Origin: Bacteroidales bacterium
GTDB taxonomy: Bacteria; Bacteroidota; Bacteroidia; Bacteroidales; F082
Assembly: GCA_015709215.1 (NCBI GenBank)
Contig: JACCQN010000001.1
Span: 150,338-214,337 of the forward strand
Direction: 5' to 3'
DNA: 64,000 nt
The notes beneath the pieces were generated by a model. It had not been told where the DNA came from, did not search any database, and saw nothing but the letters and a program-made list of their open reading frames with translations. The translations under genes and the position numbers were made by a program. This document shows, piece after piece, positions 19,843-29,600 of the stretch. Each line of letters starts with the position of its first letter. Position 1 is the first letter of the stretch.

Positions 19843-21118
19843 ATGACCAGACAACTCAAGCTCAACGAAGACTGTGCATCCGTTGCCATCGACGGTTTTA
19901 TGATTCTGGCCGTTTTAGCCACATCATTTATTCCTGCGCTTCCTCAATTTGGCCTCAAAACAGGCTGGAACGGCTGTACAGTGCTGAGTACAGAAGTTTT
20001 AACATGGATGAATACACTCCGCTTAGTAATGACATCGCTTTAATTTTTCTTTTTTGCTTTAGCTGGCCACCTGAATAGTGGGAAATCGGGTAAAGGGATT
20101 ATTATAGGCTTTTCCGGTTTTTTTATAGTATCGATGATTGCGCAATTTATTGCCAGCAGCGGTTCGATGAAAAACCTGGGATCTCGAAACTGTATTGTTT
20201 TCGCTTTTGCTTGGCTTGTTTATCAGCAATGTTTTAGACACCCCAAAATGGCTAAAAGCCGGTATTCAAAGTGAGTTTTATATCCAAATAGGGCTTGTGT
20301 TGCCAGGTGCTAGCATTCTTTTTACAGAAATAATGAAAGCAGGTTTATATGGTGTGGATCAGGCTGTTATTGTTGTGGTTACGGTTTGGTATTTTACTTA
20401 TTGGATAGCACGCACACTAAAAGTTGATGATGAATCAGCGTAATGCTGGCAAGTGCTGTAAGCTTTTCGGAGTTTCAGCTGCCATTGCTACAGCTGGAGC
20501 TATCAAAGGCGACAGCAAAAAGCTGAGCTATGTGATTTCATTAGTACTCGTTGTAGCCATCCCGATGATGATTTTTATACCACTTTTAGCCAAATGGATG
20601 AATCAGCCGGATGAGGTGAAAGGCGCCTTGATGTGAGGCTCCATCGACACCACAGGTGCTGTAGTTGCTGGCGGTACAATCGCCGGAGATATCGCACTCA
20701 AGTTTAGCACCATCATCAAATTCTCTCAAAACGTGTTAGTGGGAGTTGCGGCTTTTCTAATTTCCATCTTTTGGAGATTAAAAGACTCCAGAGAAAACCC
20801 GACAGGAAAAAAGTTGGCTTGCGGGTGATCTGCGATCGCTTCCCGAAATTCGTTTTGGGATTTATCTTGGTCTCTTTGGTATTCTACTTTTTCATCCACA
20901 ACCAAACAGCTGTTGAAGCTGACAAAACAATCAAAAGCTATCGTTCACTTTGGTTTAATCTGGCTTTTGGAAGTATTTACCTGGAAACCAGATTTGCCGA
21001 CTTAATCAGGATGGGTAAACGTAAACCACTCTTTGCTTTTCTGATTGCTCAGGCCTTCAATATCCTTGTAACTCTTGCGGTAGCCTAGGTACTTTTTGGT
21101 TTACTTTGGGAAGGTTGA
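19843..21118 (+). pseudogene. decayed YeiH-family transporter
   Basis: Pieces of one membrane protein occur in order but in three frames. They include MTRQLKLNEDCASVAIDGF, then a TAA at 20041. In the same frame ALAGHLNSGKSGKGIIIGF follows. A second frame gives FSLLLGLFISNVLDTPKWLK and YIQIGLVLPGASILFTEIM. A third gives GVSAAIATAGAIKGDSKKLS and, past a TGA at 20637, GSIDTTGAVVAGGTIAGD. A last frame ends RKPLFAFLIAQAFNILVTL and a TAG, with VLFGLLWEG after it. The blocks match the YeiH/UPF0324 family of putative sulfate exporters. At least three frameshifts and three nonsense codons break it. A -7 element TATTTTTG remains at 19812-19819. Confidence 0.85.
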
Positions 21119-21339
21119 CAACAAATTTTTGAGCTTTTTCCCCAACTCCTACTTAAATTTTCATTTTGAAAAAGACGAGCCGTACAACCTTATTTTGCGT
21201 AAACAACCATTATTGTCCTGCTTAATTTTATAAGTTCTAAAATGTGTCGTACCGTAACTGCGGATTTTTACAATACTTTCATCTGTCATCCCTGCGGGAT
21301 TTTGAAAGCCATTTTTAAAAGCGATAGTATGGCAACTCT

Positions 21340-21750
21340 ACTTGTGCCGAAAATCAAGCAATCACAAATCGACCGGAATTAGCAAATTTGCTGAAAACAA
21401 CAATTTTAGTTTGTCTTTCTTTTAACCTCGACCCAGATGCAACATCCCTTTGGCAGCTCATTAGGGCAAAGCCTGAACAGGAATTGAACCGAAAACCAGA
21501 AATTTTTGCATTCACTTCTTACGATGCAGCCTGGTTAGTTTTGAAAACTTAACTCGAAAGCGCACATTTTCCAAACGCAGAACTACTGCATCAAAGCCGA
21601 ATTAAACAGTTAGCTCAATATTTTGAAACAACGGGATCGACACAACTTTATAAACAAGGCAACCGCATGACAGCTTCTTACGATCTTTGGGGTATAGCAC
21701 CAGATGGTACGACCTTAAAGCCCATTACAATAATCTCACAAGCGAATTAA
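21340..21750 (+). pseudogene. relic resembling the C-terminal part of a periplasmic ligand-binding protein
   Basis: An open frame without a start codon holds AITNRPELANLL, SFNLDPDATSLWQL, KPEIFAFTSYDAAWLVLK, a TAA at 21550-21552, and QYFETTGSTQLYKQGNRM followed by SYDLWGIAPDGTTLKPI. The order and the motifs (FAxTSYDAxWL, F-x-x-x-TG, NRM-x-x-x-YDLWGI) resemble type 1 periplasmic-binding proteins of the branched-chain amino-acid ABC class. The 5' half was not found between 21119 and 21340. It lies directly after the YeiH-like relic. Confidence 0.4.
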
Positions 21751-21919
21751 TCCGTATGAAATGAGATTAATGCCGCACTTAAAAAATCAAAAATACCTGC
21801 CAAAGCATGCTTAAACAAACACTTATAATTTTGTACTTTTGAAATCGTTGCTGATACAATCAGTTTCATGAAATTGCGGGTTCGGTTTCATGAAAAAAAG
21901 TTTTCGGTCGCTACCCTGG

Positions 21920-21949
21920 TTGAAACAATAAACTATTTTAGTACTTTCG
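21920..21949 (+). promoter_or_regulatory. candidate promoter of the small outer-membrane protein gene
   Basis: TTG (21920-21922), a 19-base spacer and TACTTTCG (21942-21949) match the phylum consensus apart from one base in the -7 part. It lies 19 bp ahead of the start codon, so the leader would be very short. Confidence 0.5.
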
Positions 21950-21968
21950 TATCCTAATCCTGTGATGT

Positions 21969-22529
21969 ATGCAACATATTAGAGTTTTTAGAAGCATTTT
22001 TACCGGGTTTTTGCTTTTGATTGCTGTACAATTACCGGCTCAATTTATGATGGAACAGCCTGATTTTGAAAAGAAATGGGTTATCGGCGGTGATTTTGGA
22101 TTGGGTTTTTCAAATTATGGCACCAACATCCTGATCTCACCACAGGTGGGTTACAGGATAACGCCGGTCTGGGAATTTGGCACGCGATTGACTTACAATT
22201 ACTATAGTTACAATCAGAACAGATTAAAATTCTCGACCAACAATTACGGCGGCGGTTTTTATACCACATATGAAATCTTTAGAGGGATTTTTGCCCATCT
22301 GGAAAATGAATTGCTGAGCTATGAAAAGGTATATTATGACCCACTTACGCTGGATATTACTGACAAACAGCGCACAAGCATTCACAGCGTTTTTATAGGC
22401 GGAGGTATCCGACAATATTTTTCGGGCAGAGCATTTGCCACAATAACTATCCTTTACAACCTCAACGAAACTCTGGATACTCCTTACACCAACCCGCTTT
22501 TTAGAATTGGCTTTGGTGTTGGACTTTAG
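21969..22529 (+). CDS. small outer-membrane beta-barrel protein
   Basis: A 186-residue protein with a signal peptide ending near residue 25 (LPAQ). The rest alternates polar and hydrophobic or aromatic residues in short strands, such as KWVIGGDFGLGFSNYG, GYRITPVWEFGTRLTYNYY and the final FRIGFGVGL. This fits an eight-stranded outer-membrane barrel of the OmpA/OmpW-like size class. No specific family could be recognised, and there are no partner genes: pseudogenes precede it and an empty spacer follows. The role is unknown. Confidence 0.65.
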   Translation: MQHIRVFRSIFTGFLLLIAVQLPAQFMMEQPDFEKKWVIGGDFGLGFSNYGTNILISPQVGYRITPVWEFGTRLTYNYYSYNQNRLKFSTNNYGGGFYTTYEIFRGIFAHLENELLSYEKVYYDPLTLDITDKQRTSIHSVFIGGGIRQYFSGRAFATITILYNLNETLDTPYTNPLFRIGFGVGL

Positions 22530-22831
22530 TATATTCTCAAATCCGCAAAAAATTATTATTGAGTACACATTGGTTGTTTTGCAATAACATGAGGTGGATT
22601 TAAGGCTATCTTAAAAAAACACCTCATCATTTTTGTTGTAATATGGATGTAAAACCTATTTTACAATGATGAGTAAAAGAGCATCAAAATACTTGATCAG
22701 GTGAGCCTTCAGATCATATTTTTTCCATGGTTGCATGAAGTAATGCAATTAATTCCTGATTGTTAGGATTGATTTTTTATCCGCAACTGCAAAAATCATA
22801 GCAACAATCTAGGTTGGTGTTAAGGTGAGTG

Positions 22832-22862
22832 AGGCTGTTTGAAGTGGGCAGCCTTTTTCTTT
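22832..22862 (+). terminator. probable plus-strand terminator
   Basis: A 6-bp GC-rich stem with an 11-base loop is followed by TTTTTCTTT. It would stop transcripts coming from the barrel-protein gene before they enter the opposing LruC gene. Confidence 0.5.
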
Positions 22863-22866
22863 GGGA

Positions 22867-22905
22867 TAAAAAAACTCCGGATCATGCTGAGTTGACCCGG
22901 AGTTT
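22867..22905 (-). terminator. rho-independent terminator of the LruC-domain gene
   Basis: AAACTCCGG (22872-22880) and CCGGAGTTT (22897-22905) pair perfectly. On the minus strand TTTTTTTA follows. It begins 20 bp after the stop codon. Confidence 0.85.
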
Positions 22906-22925
22906 AGTTTTAAAAACCTGTTTGT

Positions 22926-25900
22926 TTATTGTGGCACCACATAAATATTTTCATCATTACGGTACCCAGTTTTGTTCATATACCAATCCGGGAAATCAAC
23001 ACCTGAAGATTGAGCCCAGGCAGCAAATTTGAGATGGGCAGTAAGAATATCAGCTGCTTCAACAGGATATTCAAAATTAATAGGAGTTTCAATTGCCCAG
23101 GGTAATCCGGTTGTTGACAGATAATAATTGTTATTTCCGGGATTAGAGGCGTCATTATTAGTTCCATACAACTCCTCGTCAACAAATTCTGTTGGAAGCT
23201 GATTTTTCAGATGCACCTCATGACTTCTAACCTGATCCACGAAAATGAATGGGTTATAAGGTGGCGTTCCAATATTCTGCTGAGGATCGCTAAAGTTCAC
23301 AGTAACAGTATTTATTGTTGTCTGTACATATTTACCTCCGGGAATTGTATTAGCCATACCACCATCCATGATCGGATTGATATTATCAACCAGGATCACT
23401 ACGGTTTCATTTGTATGACCAGCCTCAAAACCCTTAGGATCAAACATTATAGCATTTCCTAATTTGATGTATCCTGTTACAATTTCTACCGTTTCGGGCA
23501 GAGCATCAAACACCAGTCCAAATCCATTGTCGAGAGAAGCACCATCTGCCATAATCTGGTACTTAACAATTACATCAACCACTAGATTTTGCGCATTGGT
23601 CACAGTTTTGTAATTCAGGTTAATCACAAAATCGTTAAAGTCGTAATCACCATAAGCAGGCCATAAATCTTCGAAAGCCACACTCACGTAATCTACTTCA
23701 TTTGGATAAAATGAGTTGAAAGCACGCTCAGGGTCAGTTGGGTAAGCATCCATTTCATCAGCGATTCCATCACCATCAGTATCATTGGCAGTACCCTGAG
23801 CTATAGTAATAACAAGTGTTTTAGTATCTGTACCGGCACCGTTTGAAGCACTAATCGTTACATTGTAAGTTCCGGCTGTTGTTGGTATTCCACTTATGGT
23901 ATTTCCACTAATGGTTAAACCGGCGGGGAGGTTTACAGCGTTAAAATTCATTGGCTGCGATCCGGTTGCCTCGATAATATAGCTGAACGGAAATTCTTCG
24001 GCTCCGGAAGCTGTTAACGCACTGGTAATCTCAGGCGCCTGAAGGCCTTCAGCAATAGTAATAATTAGGGTTTTTATATCATTGCCGTAGTCATTCGTTG
24101 CCGTAATCAATACGTTATACTCGCCGGCAAATGTTGGGGTACCATTAATTTGGTTTGTCGAAGGATCAAAGCTAAGGTTTTGAGGCAGATTACTTACTTC
24201 AATCGTGATTTCAGGAGAGCCTGTTGCGGTTACGGTAAAAGTGCTAAACTGATCACCGGCAGTTCCTGTGGCGGTAAGTTCATTGGTTATTACGGGAGGC
24301 GTTCCAACTGTCAGCACAAGTGTTTCTGTTGTTGTTCCACCAGTATTTGCAGCACTTAAGGTGATATTGTAAACACCTGCAGTGGAAGGACTTCCTGTAA
24401 TTTGACCAGTTTCAGCGTTGAAAATCAAGCCATCAGGTAAATTTGTTGCATTAAGCGTGATAGGTCCTGCACCCGTAGCTGTTAAGGTATAGCTTAATGG
24501 TTCGTCCACAGTAGCCTGTTTTGTAAGAACACTTGTAATAACAGGTGGGTCAACAGGTTGAGTAATTTGAATCACGAGCATTTTTACATCCTGACCATAA
24601 GTATTTGATGCTGTTAGTTCAACATTGTAAGTACCGGCTGTAGCCGGAGTTCCGGAAATAGTAGCTGTATTGGCATTAAAACTTAAACCAGCCGGAAGTC
24701 CTGAAACGGTATAAGTGATGGGTTCAGTTCCAGTAGCTGTAATTTGATAGGGTGTTAAAGGATCTCCAACCAACCCACCAATTTGCAATGAGCTGGTGAT
24801 TTCGGGCGCTTCAAAAGTTCCACAATCAGGGATTGGGACATCTATACAGTCAGTGGTAACATTGCTATAAGAGGCATTACTACTATATTCTTCCTCATCA
24901 GCGCACAAATCCAAATTCGATAATTCAGCACTTGCATTAACCCGCCCCTTATCTCGAGCCTTGATTTGAGCGTAACCAGAAGACGGCCCCTCAACAGCTC
25001 CATTAATCACAAACTCGTCTGCCTTAATCAAACTTGCCTGTCCCAAAATTGTTTTATCGTTACCATTCCCTGTAAATTCTGCATCACCATCAACATAAAT
25101 GTAGCCATTGTTTATTAATCTACCTTTTTGTTTGAAATCATCCTCACTAGTTAGCAAAAGTTTACAATAATTAGTAAAAACGCTGCCAGGATTCAAATCT
25201 AAATCCTTATTAGTTGTAAACGTCCCATAGTTTGTGATTTCGCCTTCTGTAATCATTTTTATGGAGGATGTGATCACACCCCAATTCTCCACAGGGCCAT
25301 TCAAACTGATAGAACCATAACCGGAAAAGTTGACCGTACCATAATTATTTAACGTATAATTCAAGTTATATTTAGGTAGCGTAAGTGTTCCCGATGGTGA
25401 AACCTGAATTGTCCCCTCTGGTGAATCTTGTTTATACTTGTTCACAGAAGCTGTGCCACATACTTTTAGTGTTGCACCCGACCGAATTATCAAATCATGT
25501 ATATTGGCATGATTACCCGCCGAAACACATCTTGTTTCTCCTGATGGAATTGTAAGATTTGAATTGAAATTATTTGGCAAAATATCAGCAGGATCGCAGT
25601 CACAGAATGGATCCACAACTTTTTGCTCCAGATCTTTGTTAGCAAAGCTGAACGAAATAGTGTTTCCCGATACAGGAACAGCTACATACTCATTATTCTC
25701 GTAAGCATTGAGCCTGGCTACGTAAACTTCTTCCAAACGTGAAGCAATTCGCAGCGGAAGATTAAACATCCCCTGGGCATTGGGCGTTCCGGTTAAAATC
25801 AGTTTTCCGCCCTCATTGGGATGTCCGTCATAAATCTGAACGATTTCTCCTCCGGCTATTCTACTGTTAGTGAGTTGAATAGCTGTTTGAACGTTTTGAA

Positions 25901-26045
25901 AGCTTTCGAAATTAAAAGCTTTATCAACCCGAAGATCAGTAAATGCCTTAGGTTCATCGGTGTTGTTGTTATTATCGTCTTTTCGACAAGATTGAAAAGC
26001 CAGTGCGATAACCAACAAAGCCAAAATTGTGTGTAGTGTGCGCAT
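22926..26045 (-). CDS. LruC-domain surface lipoprotein with Ig-like repeats
   Basis: A 1039-residue lipoprotein. The lipobox ends at C20 (LAFQSC) and is followed by RKDDN, which fits the lysine-acidic export signal that sends Bacteroidota lipoproteins to the cell surface. Residues 150-400 are rich in short G/N strands, as in beta-helical or adhesive domains. About 415-765 hold four Ig-like putative-Ig repeats, each with a GxPTTAGTYNVTISA-type end. A Ca-binding-like DTDGDGIADEMDAYP then leads into the LruC domain (about 785-1039), with YGDYDFNDFVINLNY. It is divergent from the C25 protease. A surface or biofilm role is likely but not shown. Confidence 0.85.
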   Translation of the reverse strand: MRTLHTILALLVIALAFQSCRKDDNNNNTDEPKAFTDLRVDKAFNFESFQNVQTAIQLTNSRIAGGEIVQIYDGHPNEGGKLILTGTPNAQGMFNLPLRIASRLEEVYVARLNAYENNEYVAVPVSGNTISFSFANKDLEQKVVDPFCDCDPADILPNNFNSNLTIPSGETRCVSAGNHANIHDLIIRSGATLKVCGTASVNKYKQDSPEGTIQVSPSGTLTLPKYNLNYTLNNYGTVNFSGYGSISLNGPVENWGVITSSIKMITEGEITNYGTFTTNKDLDLNPGSVFTNYCKLLLTSEDDFKQKGRLINNGYIYVDGDAEFTGNGNDKTILGQASLIKADEFVINGAVEGPSSGYAQIKARDKGRVNASAELSNLDLCADEEEYSSNASYSNVTTDCIDVPIPDCGTFEAPEITSSLQIGGLVGDPLTPYQITATGTEPITYTVSGLPAGLSFNANTATISGTPATAGTYNVELTASNTYGQDVKMLVIQITQPVDPPVITSVLTKQATVDEPLSYTLTATGAGPITLNATNLPDGLIFNAETGQITGSPSTAGVYNITLSAANTGGTTTETLVLTVGTPPVITNELTATGTAGDQFSTFTVTATGSPEITIEVSNLPQNLSFDPSTNQINGTPTFAGEYNVLITATNDYGNDIKTLIITIAEGLQAPEITSALTASGAEEFPFSYIIEATGSQPMNFNAVNLPAGLTISGNTISGIPTTAGTYNVTISASNGAGTDTKTLVITIAQGTANDTDGDGIADEMDAYPTDPERAFNSFYPNEVDYVSVAFEDLWPAYGDYDFNDFVINLNYKTVTNAQNLVVDVIVKYQIMADGASLDNGFGLVFDALPETVEIVTGYIKLGNAIMFDPKGFEAGHTNETVVILVDNINPIMDGGMANTIPGGKYVQTTINTVTVNFSDPQQNIGTPPYNPFIFVDQVRSHEVHLKNQLPTEFVDEELYGTNNDASNPGNNNYYLSTTGLPWAIETPINFEYPVEAADILTAHLKFAAWAQSSGVDFPDWYMNKTGYRNDENIYVVPQ

Positions 26046-26625
26046 GTTTAATAATTTTGTTTTTATAAAATCAACTTTCAGGCCAAAGATACTATTAATT
26101 TGAATATCAATATTTTAAATCTTTTAAATCTTTTAAGCTAAATTCCTGTTTTTGGCGGATATTCTTATATTGGGAAATATTCTAATTAGAGCTTGCTGAT
26201 AAAGTCAAGCGGTTGATTCATAATGGTCGGGATCAAGTCTGCCAATAATTCAGACAGAGTGCCTAAAAATTTTAAATCGCAGTTTACTAAAGTATGCTAG
26301 GATTTAAAATTTTGATAGCAAAGTAGATATCGGACATTAAAGACAAGCTCTGATTAACTGAAAACTTTATTATGCAAATATAGGTATAGCCATCAGCTTA
26401 AACAACAAAAAAGCCCTATCAGAACATCAAAATATTTGTTCAACAAAAATAACAACAAGATATTCCGTCAAAGTTTATTCATAATCATTCTAAATTGATC
26501 AAAATCCAAAACGAAACATGGGTTCAATTAAAACGTAATAGTTATTTTTGTTTCATGCATCTGAAAGGATCCTGTAAAAAAGAATTTTTATAGATGCAGC
26601 AACTTTATAATCAAACCATTAACAA
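26046..26625. other. 580-bp divergent intergenic region
   Basis: This AT-rich spacer lies between the divergent LruC-domain and C25 protease genes and should hold both promoters. On the plus strand a -7 element TATTTTTG lies at 26543-26550. A small tandem repeat of a 9-base unit (AATCTTTTA, about 2.5 copies) lies near 26112-26140. I found no gene, tRNA or stable hairpin here. Confidence 0.5.
26543..26550 (+). promoter_or_regulatory. -7 element upstream of the C25 protease gene
   Basis: TATTTTTG is an exact TAnnTTTG match, 75 bp ahead of the start codon. A -33 TTTG at the normal distance is not evident. Confidence 0.4.
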
Positions 26626-29600
26626 ATGAAAAATCGTTCTACTTTCCACCTCACAAGCTTATTAGCATTTCTTTTGCTGATAACTGTCGGTTTACAGGCA
26701 CAATCTCTTCATTTTCAATTCGAAAACAACAGCTCGAAAGAAGGATTTAAACTAGAATCTTCGCGAAGTAACAGTGCCGTAATCAGGCACAGTATCCCAC
26801 AAATGACGATTGAAAACCTTGAACTGGAGCAAGCCACAGGTCAGGTTATCAGCCTCAACAGAATTTATTTGCCAAATAATGCCGGAGCTCCAAACCTGCC
26901 AGGCAGCAGCCGGTATATTGCTATTCCTGAAGGAGCCACAGCCCGGTTGGAAATTTTAAGTTACCAAAAGGAAGTAATTGAAAACATTGACCTGTTGCCG
27001 GCTGCACCTATTCAGTTGGATACTGATGATAGCCCGGCTGATTACTCCAAAGACATGCGTATTTACAGCAAAGACGGCCTTTATCCAGCTGAACCCTTTT
27101 TGCTTTCGCCAGTCGAAGAAATCCGTGGTGTAGATGTGGTGATGTTGGGTATTACTCCTTTTCAATATAATCCGGTTCAAAAGCAATTGATTGTTTACCA
27201 CGATATTCAGTTCGAAGTTGTTTTTGAAGGCGGCAACGGCCAATTTGGCGACAACCGGCTGCGCAGCAAATACTGGGATCCAATTATCATGGATATGGTA
27301 TTGAATCACGATCAGCTGCCAACGATAAGTTACACCAAGTCAGGGCAATCAAATCGCGAAACGGGAGCCGAATATCTGATCGTAATTCCTGATAATGAAG
27401 ATTTTGCCGCTTGGGCTGATAGTATCAGATTATTCCGTGTGCATCAGGGCATCAGCACCATGATAGTTGATGTGAATGATATAGGAGGCAATACTGTTGC
27501 TGCTTTCGAAGCCTATTTTAATGATGCTTACTATAACTGGGACACGCCTCCTTCGGCTGTGCTCTTGCTGGGCGATTACAATACCAATGGCACACAAGGT
27601 TTGATTTCGCATATGCTAAGCGATCATCCCGGAGGCTATAATCCATATATCTCTGACAATCCATTTTCGGATGTAACAGGAAATAATTTGCCAGATATAG
27701 CATTTGCACGCATCACGGCAACCAATGCTGCCCAATTGGAGTTGATGATTAACAAATTCCTCAATTACGAACGCAATCCTCCTGTTAATCAAGGTTTTTA
27801 TGATAATCCTGTTACAGCTATGGGTTGGCAAACCGAACGCTGGTTTCAGCTTTGTTCGGAGGTTATTAACGGATTTTGGGAGCATGGTCTGGGGAAAAGT
27901 CCTGTTCGCGAAAATGCTATTTATTCAGGCTCGCCTGGAGGAGCATGGTCATCAAATGCCAATACATCCCAGGTGGTAAACTATTTTGGACCCATGGGAT
28001 TAGATTATATCCCTGCCAATACCAGTCACTTAACCGACTGGGGAGGCAATGCAAGCCGAATCAATAACGATATCAATAACGGCGCCTTTATGGTTCAGCA
28101 TCGCGACCATGGCTACGAAGGTGGCTGGGGCGAACCAGATTACGGCAACAGCGACATCAATGGCCTTTCCAATGATGATCTTACTTTCGTTTGGAGCGTA
28201 AACTGTCTTACCGGAAAATTCAACTACGGCAGCGAATCTTTTGCCGAAAAGTTTCACCGTCATCCCTTTGGAGCAGTGGGTATAGTAGCTGCAACAGAAG
28301 TTTCCTACTCTTTTGTAAATGACGTATATGTGTGGGGAGCTTACGACAATATGTGGCCTCAATTCATGCCTGATTATGGCAGCAACCCACCGGCAAGAGC
28401 CATCTTCCCTTCATTTGCCAATGCCGCCGGAAAAATCTTCCTGGAGCAGTCAAGCTGGCCCTATAATCCACAACATAAACCCATTACTTATAACCTCTTC
28501 CATCATCATGGTGATGCATTCCTGAATATTTATTCAGAAATGCCACAGGATTTGGCTGTAAACCATATGCCCGTTTTATTGAGCGGACTCGACATGTTTG
28601 AAGTTACCGTGGAGGAAGGCGCATGGATTGCCCTAACAGTTGGTGACGAAATTATCGGAACAGCCGAAGCAGTTGACGGAACTACACAAGTTCCGATCAG
28701 TATTCAAGAGCCTGAAACACAGATTAGAATAGTTATTACCAAACAGAATTATTTCCGCTATGAGCAAATAATTGAATGTATTCCTCCTGATGGTGCTTAT
28801 GTGATTTTCAATGAAAATATCATCCATGATGCTGCAGGCAACGAAAACGGCCAGATCGACTGTGGCGAAGATATTTTACTGGATATTGCCCTTAAAAATG
28901 TAGGAAGCGAAAATGCAACTGCTGTTTCTGCTATATTGACAACGGAATCGCCTTTTGTAACGATCACACAAAATGAGGCCACTTTTGGCGAAATTCCTGC
29001 CGGCGAAATCATGATGTTGGATGAAATATTTGCTTTTACGGTTGCCGATAGTATTGCAGACAATCTTAAAATTCCTTTCGAAATCACGATGAACAGTGAA
29101 GATGAAAGCTGGACAAGCACTTTTATTTTAACAGCCTACGCTCCTGAATTTAAGATTGGAAATTATACCGTAGATGATTCACAAGGCAATAATAACGGCA
29201 GGCTCGATCCGGGCGAGACAGCTTTTATGCATTTCAATTTTGAAAACACCGGCCATTGTGATGCTTCGGCAACAACTATTATGCTGAGCATGATCAATCC
29301 ATTTATTGAAGTAGTATCGGATAATATTGAATTTGAAAATATTGCAGCGCTTAGCTCACAGGAAGCTATTTTTGAAGTATTTGTTAATCCTGCTTCACCT
29401 GTTGGTGTGGCCGCTGAATTTTTGGTAAACCTTGAATCAGATCCCTACTCAGCCGAAAAATCTTTCACCACTAAAATAGGTTTGATCGTTGAAGACTTTG
29501 AAAGCGGCGATTTCGAAAGCTTTGGTTGGCTCTTTAGTGGCAACCAGCCCTGGCAGCTTACTGAAGATGATCCTTACGAAGGCGTTTATGCAGCCAAATC

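Larger units (their letters stand above)
22530..22925. other. intergenic stretch with two weak hairpins
   Basis: This 396-bp gap holds no recognisable gene. ATGAGGTG (22589-22596) pairs with CACCTCAT (22620-22627), but only five T residues follow, so it is a weak terminator for the barrel protein. A second plus-strand hairpin with AGGCTG (22832-22837) and CAGCCT (22849-22854) is followed by TTTTTCTTT and is a better terminator. The clear terminator of the LruC gene occupies 22867-22905. A short frame starting at 22666 ends after about a dozen codons and matches nothing known to me. Confidence 0.5.

Noticed and set aside
21119..21340. A 5' half for the ligand-binding relic.
   Set aside because: No ordered family blocks could be read in any frame.
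22530..22831. A small gene starting near 22666.
   Set aside because: It stops after about a dozen codons and matches no family known to me.
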